Shown here in pieces: positions 62,510 to 64,000 of a stretch of 64,000 bases of DNA; position 1 is the stretch's first letter, and every line of letters starts with the position of its first letter. The position numbers and the translations under genes are program-made. Below the pieces are notes generated by a model that was not told where the DNA came from, did no database searches, and was given only the letters and a program-made list of their open reading frames with translations. Source of the stretch: an uncultured Prevotellaceae bacterium (GTDB taxonomy: Bacteria; Bacteroidota; Bacteroidia; Bacteroidales; Bacteroidaceae); assembly GCA_902784755.1 (NCBI GenBank), contig CACZVX010000007.1, positions 1 to 64,000 on the forward strand. Reading direction: 5' to 3'.

Positions 62510-64000
62510 ATGAATAAAACGATTGCAACTTTCATACTGCTGGCAACAGCAACTGCAGGATTTGCACAAGTGGGCGAAATCTTCAGCCCTTACAAAAATA
62601 CGGATCTGCGACTGCCGTCGGTCCCCCTTGTGGTTAACGACCCTTATCTCTCTGTATGGTCACCTTACGACCGTCTCACCGATGGCAGCACCCGCCACTG
62701 GACCGACGATGAAAAGCCGCTGGAAGGTTTGTTGCGCGTGGATGGCAAGACTTACCGCTGGATGGGCATCAGCCGTGAGGTGCTCAAGACGATTATCCCC
62801 ATGGCCGACGAGGAAGCATGGGAAGCCGACTACAGCCGGAAGCCCCAAGGTAATAATGGCTGGGAAAAGCCCGACTTCATTCCGCAGGGATGGCAACGGG
62901 GAAAGGCCGCCTGGGGATCCGACGGACTCAGTTTCGTTCGTACCCACTGGAGTGAGGAGCACAGCGACCTCTATGTGCGACGCAGCGTGGAACTGAAAGC
63001 CAGCGACCTTCAGGACGACCTATATCTCGTATATTCCCACGACGATGTGTTTGAGCTCTATATCAACGGTTCACGTGTGGCCAATACGGGTGAGACTTGG
63101 CGGGAGGGTGTGAAGCTGCACCTCGATGCCCGGCAAAAGGCCCTGTTACACGAAGGGCGTAACATCATTGCCGCCCATTGTCACAACACCACGGGAGGGG
63201 CCTACACCGACTTCGGACTGTTCAGGAACGTCAGTTGCCAGCAAGGCGAAATTCTGACGGCCGTCCAAAAATCTGTTGATGTGCTGGCCACAAATACGTA
63301 TTACACCTTCAGCTGTGGAAACGTGGAACTCGACGTTGTCTTCACGGCCCCGATGCTTATCGACGACTACGACCTGCTGTCGGCACCCGTCAACTACATT
63401 TCCTATCAGGTGCGCTCCACCGACGGGAAGGAGCACGATGTGCAGCTGCTCATCTCCGCAACACCCGAGTTAGCAGTCAACAAGCCTTCACAACCCACCC
63501 GTTCCCAGATCATCCGGCAGAATGGCATTTCGTATGTGAAAAGCGGAACCATCGAACAGCCTGTTCTGGCTAAAAAAGGTGACGGCATCTGCATCGATTG
63601 GGGATATCTCTATATTCCTGCCATCAACGGAGAAGTAGCCATGGCCACTCCTGAAAAAACCTACGGCGACTTCCTGCAGAACGGAAAGATACAAGGACAA
63701 TCAACTCTCAAGAGTTCCTGTGCTGCCGATATGCCTATGCTCAGTCATGTGCATAACTTCGGAAAGACGCGCCAGTCTGCCAGCTATATGATGATAGGAT
63801 ACGACGAGGTGGAGGACATAGAATATATGTATAAGCGCTACAAAGGCTATTGGGCACATGGCGGAAAGGTGAGCATCTTCCAGCTGTTCCAGCGTATGAA
63901 GAGCCAATACGGCCAGATCATGCAGCGCTGCCGCGATTTCGACCGCCTCATCTACGACGACGGACTGCAGGCCGGTAATGCGCATTATGCTGAAATACTG
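62510..64000 (+). CDS. Glutaminase-A-like secreted protein (DUF4964/DUF5127/DUF4965 family), 5' part
   Basis: At least 497 residues; the frame is open to the window end. It starts at the ATG at 62510 with signal peptide MNKTIATFILLATATAGFAQ. The mature start (LRLPSVPLVVNDPYLSVWSPYDRLTDG..HWTDDEKPLEGLLRVDGKTYRWMG) is the DUF4964/DUF5127 head of the GtaA-like glutaminase group of Bacteroidetes, followed by WSEEHSDLYVRRSVEL and TYYTFSCGNVELDVVFTAPML. In full-length members DUF4965 and a DUF1793 domain follow. The family is related to fungal glutaminase A, and some members sit with glycosidases, so amidase or glycosidase function is open. 3' end missing. Confidence 0.82.
   Translation, partial: MNKTIATFILLATATAGFAQVGEIFSPYKNTDLRLPSVPLVVNDPYLSVWSPYDRLTDGSTRHWTDDEKPLEGLLRVDGKTYRWMGISREVLKTIIPMADEEAWEADYSRKPQGNNGWEKPDFIPQGWQRGKAAWGSDGLSFVRTHWSEEHSDLYVRRSVELKASDLQDDLYLVYSHDDVFELYINGSRVANTGETWREGVKLHLDARQKALLHEGRNIIAAHCHNTTGGAYTDFGLFRNVSCQQGEILTAVQKSVDVLATNTYYTFSCGNVELDVVFTAPMLIDDYDLLSAPVNYISYQVRSTDGKEHDVQLLISATPELAVNKPSQPTRSQIIRQNGISYVKSGTIEQPVLAKKGDGICIDWGYLYIPAINGEVAMATPEKTYGDFLQNGKIQGQSTLKSSCAADMPMLSHVHNFGKTRQSASYMMIGYDEVEDIEYMYKRYKGYWAHGGKVSIFQLFQRMKSQYGQIMQRCRDFDRLIYDDGLQAGNAHYAEIL

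Noticed and set aside
62523..62996. 157-codon plus-strand open frame
   Set aside because: Out of frame with the glutaminase-like gene that begins at 62510 with a signal peptide and runs off the window.
1..64000. Search by eye for tRNA, rRNA, CRISPR, IS or attachment sites
   Set aside because: No cloverleaf-like tRNA end, no rRNA segment, no spaced direct-repeat array and no transposase or integrase motif noticed; a covariance search was not possible.

Overview
The window looks like a chromosome segment of a gut or rumen Bacteroidales bacterium, most likely Prevotellaceae (Prevotella in the broad sense). The reasons are SusC/SusD pairs, a hybrid two-component regulator, the type IX secretion (T9SS) core operon, Prevotella-style C-terminal sorting tails (DLxGR ... 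KGIYIxNGKK), and promoters of the Bacteroidetes type (-33 TTTG, -7 TAnnTTTG). No rRNA, tRNA, CRISPR array, insertion sequence or phage gene was seen.

Layout: (1) 1-669, the end of a FadL-type outer membrane protein. (2) 899-6176 (+), a six-gene sugar-acid catabolic operon: RraA-like aldolase, SDR dehydrogenase, ACS-type MFS transporter, UxaA small (SAF) domain, enolase-superfamily dehydratase, UxaA large domain. It ends stop-to-stop against priA. (3) 6177-15440 (-), priA, a small beta-barrel protein, and the T9SS operon read porP-gldK-gldL-gldM-gldN. (4) 15561-45954 (-), a large polysaccharide/glycoconjugate utilisation locus (PUL): SusC, SusD, SusE-like lipoprotein, GH43 arabinanase-like enzyme, a SusR-like membrane regulator, three GH31 enzymes interleaved with two SusE/F-like binding proteins and two giant GLUG-repeat proteins, then a GH18-like protein, a C10 cysteine peptidase and an unrecognised secreted protein. 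A hybrid two-component sensor (46283-50284, +) is divergent from SusC. (5) 50521-57719 (+), a patatin-barrel protein (type Vd-like) and a TolC/HlyD/two-permease ABC exporter set without an ATPase gene. (6) 57771-61254 (+), two outer-membrane-type proteins, the first broken by a 13-bp tandem duplication. (7) 61295-62308 (-), a GH43-like lipoprotein; 62510 to the window end (+), a glutaminase-A-like DUF4965/DUF5127 protein cut by the window edge.

How it fits together: SusC/D/E and the two SusE/F-like proteins should capture and import glycans. GH43, GH31 and GH18-like enzymes would cleave them, and the C10 peptidase suggests that protein-linked glycans or host/plant glycoprotein may be involved. 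Many of these PUL proteins carry a T9SS-type tail, and the T9SS motor/ring genes lie directly downstream, so machine and predicted cargo are neighbours. Within the PUL a GH31/SusF-like pair is duplicated; one copy of each protein has the T9SS tail and the other lacks it, which suggests a surface set and a periplasmic set.

The most unusual signals are: a dispersed ~155-bp palindromic repeat that supplies the start codon and leader peptide of two unrelated T9SS genes (gldN and gldK); an 8-bp x3 repeat inside the GH43 signal-peptide region and a 13-bp duplication in the DUF3943 gene, both able to switch reading frame; and perfect inverted repeats at the SusR-like start codon and inside the PUL operon. 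Functional statements are inferences from recognisable motifs; no database search was run.
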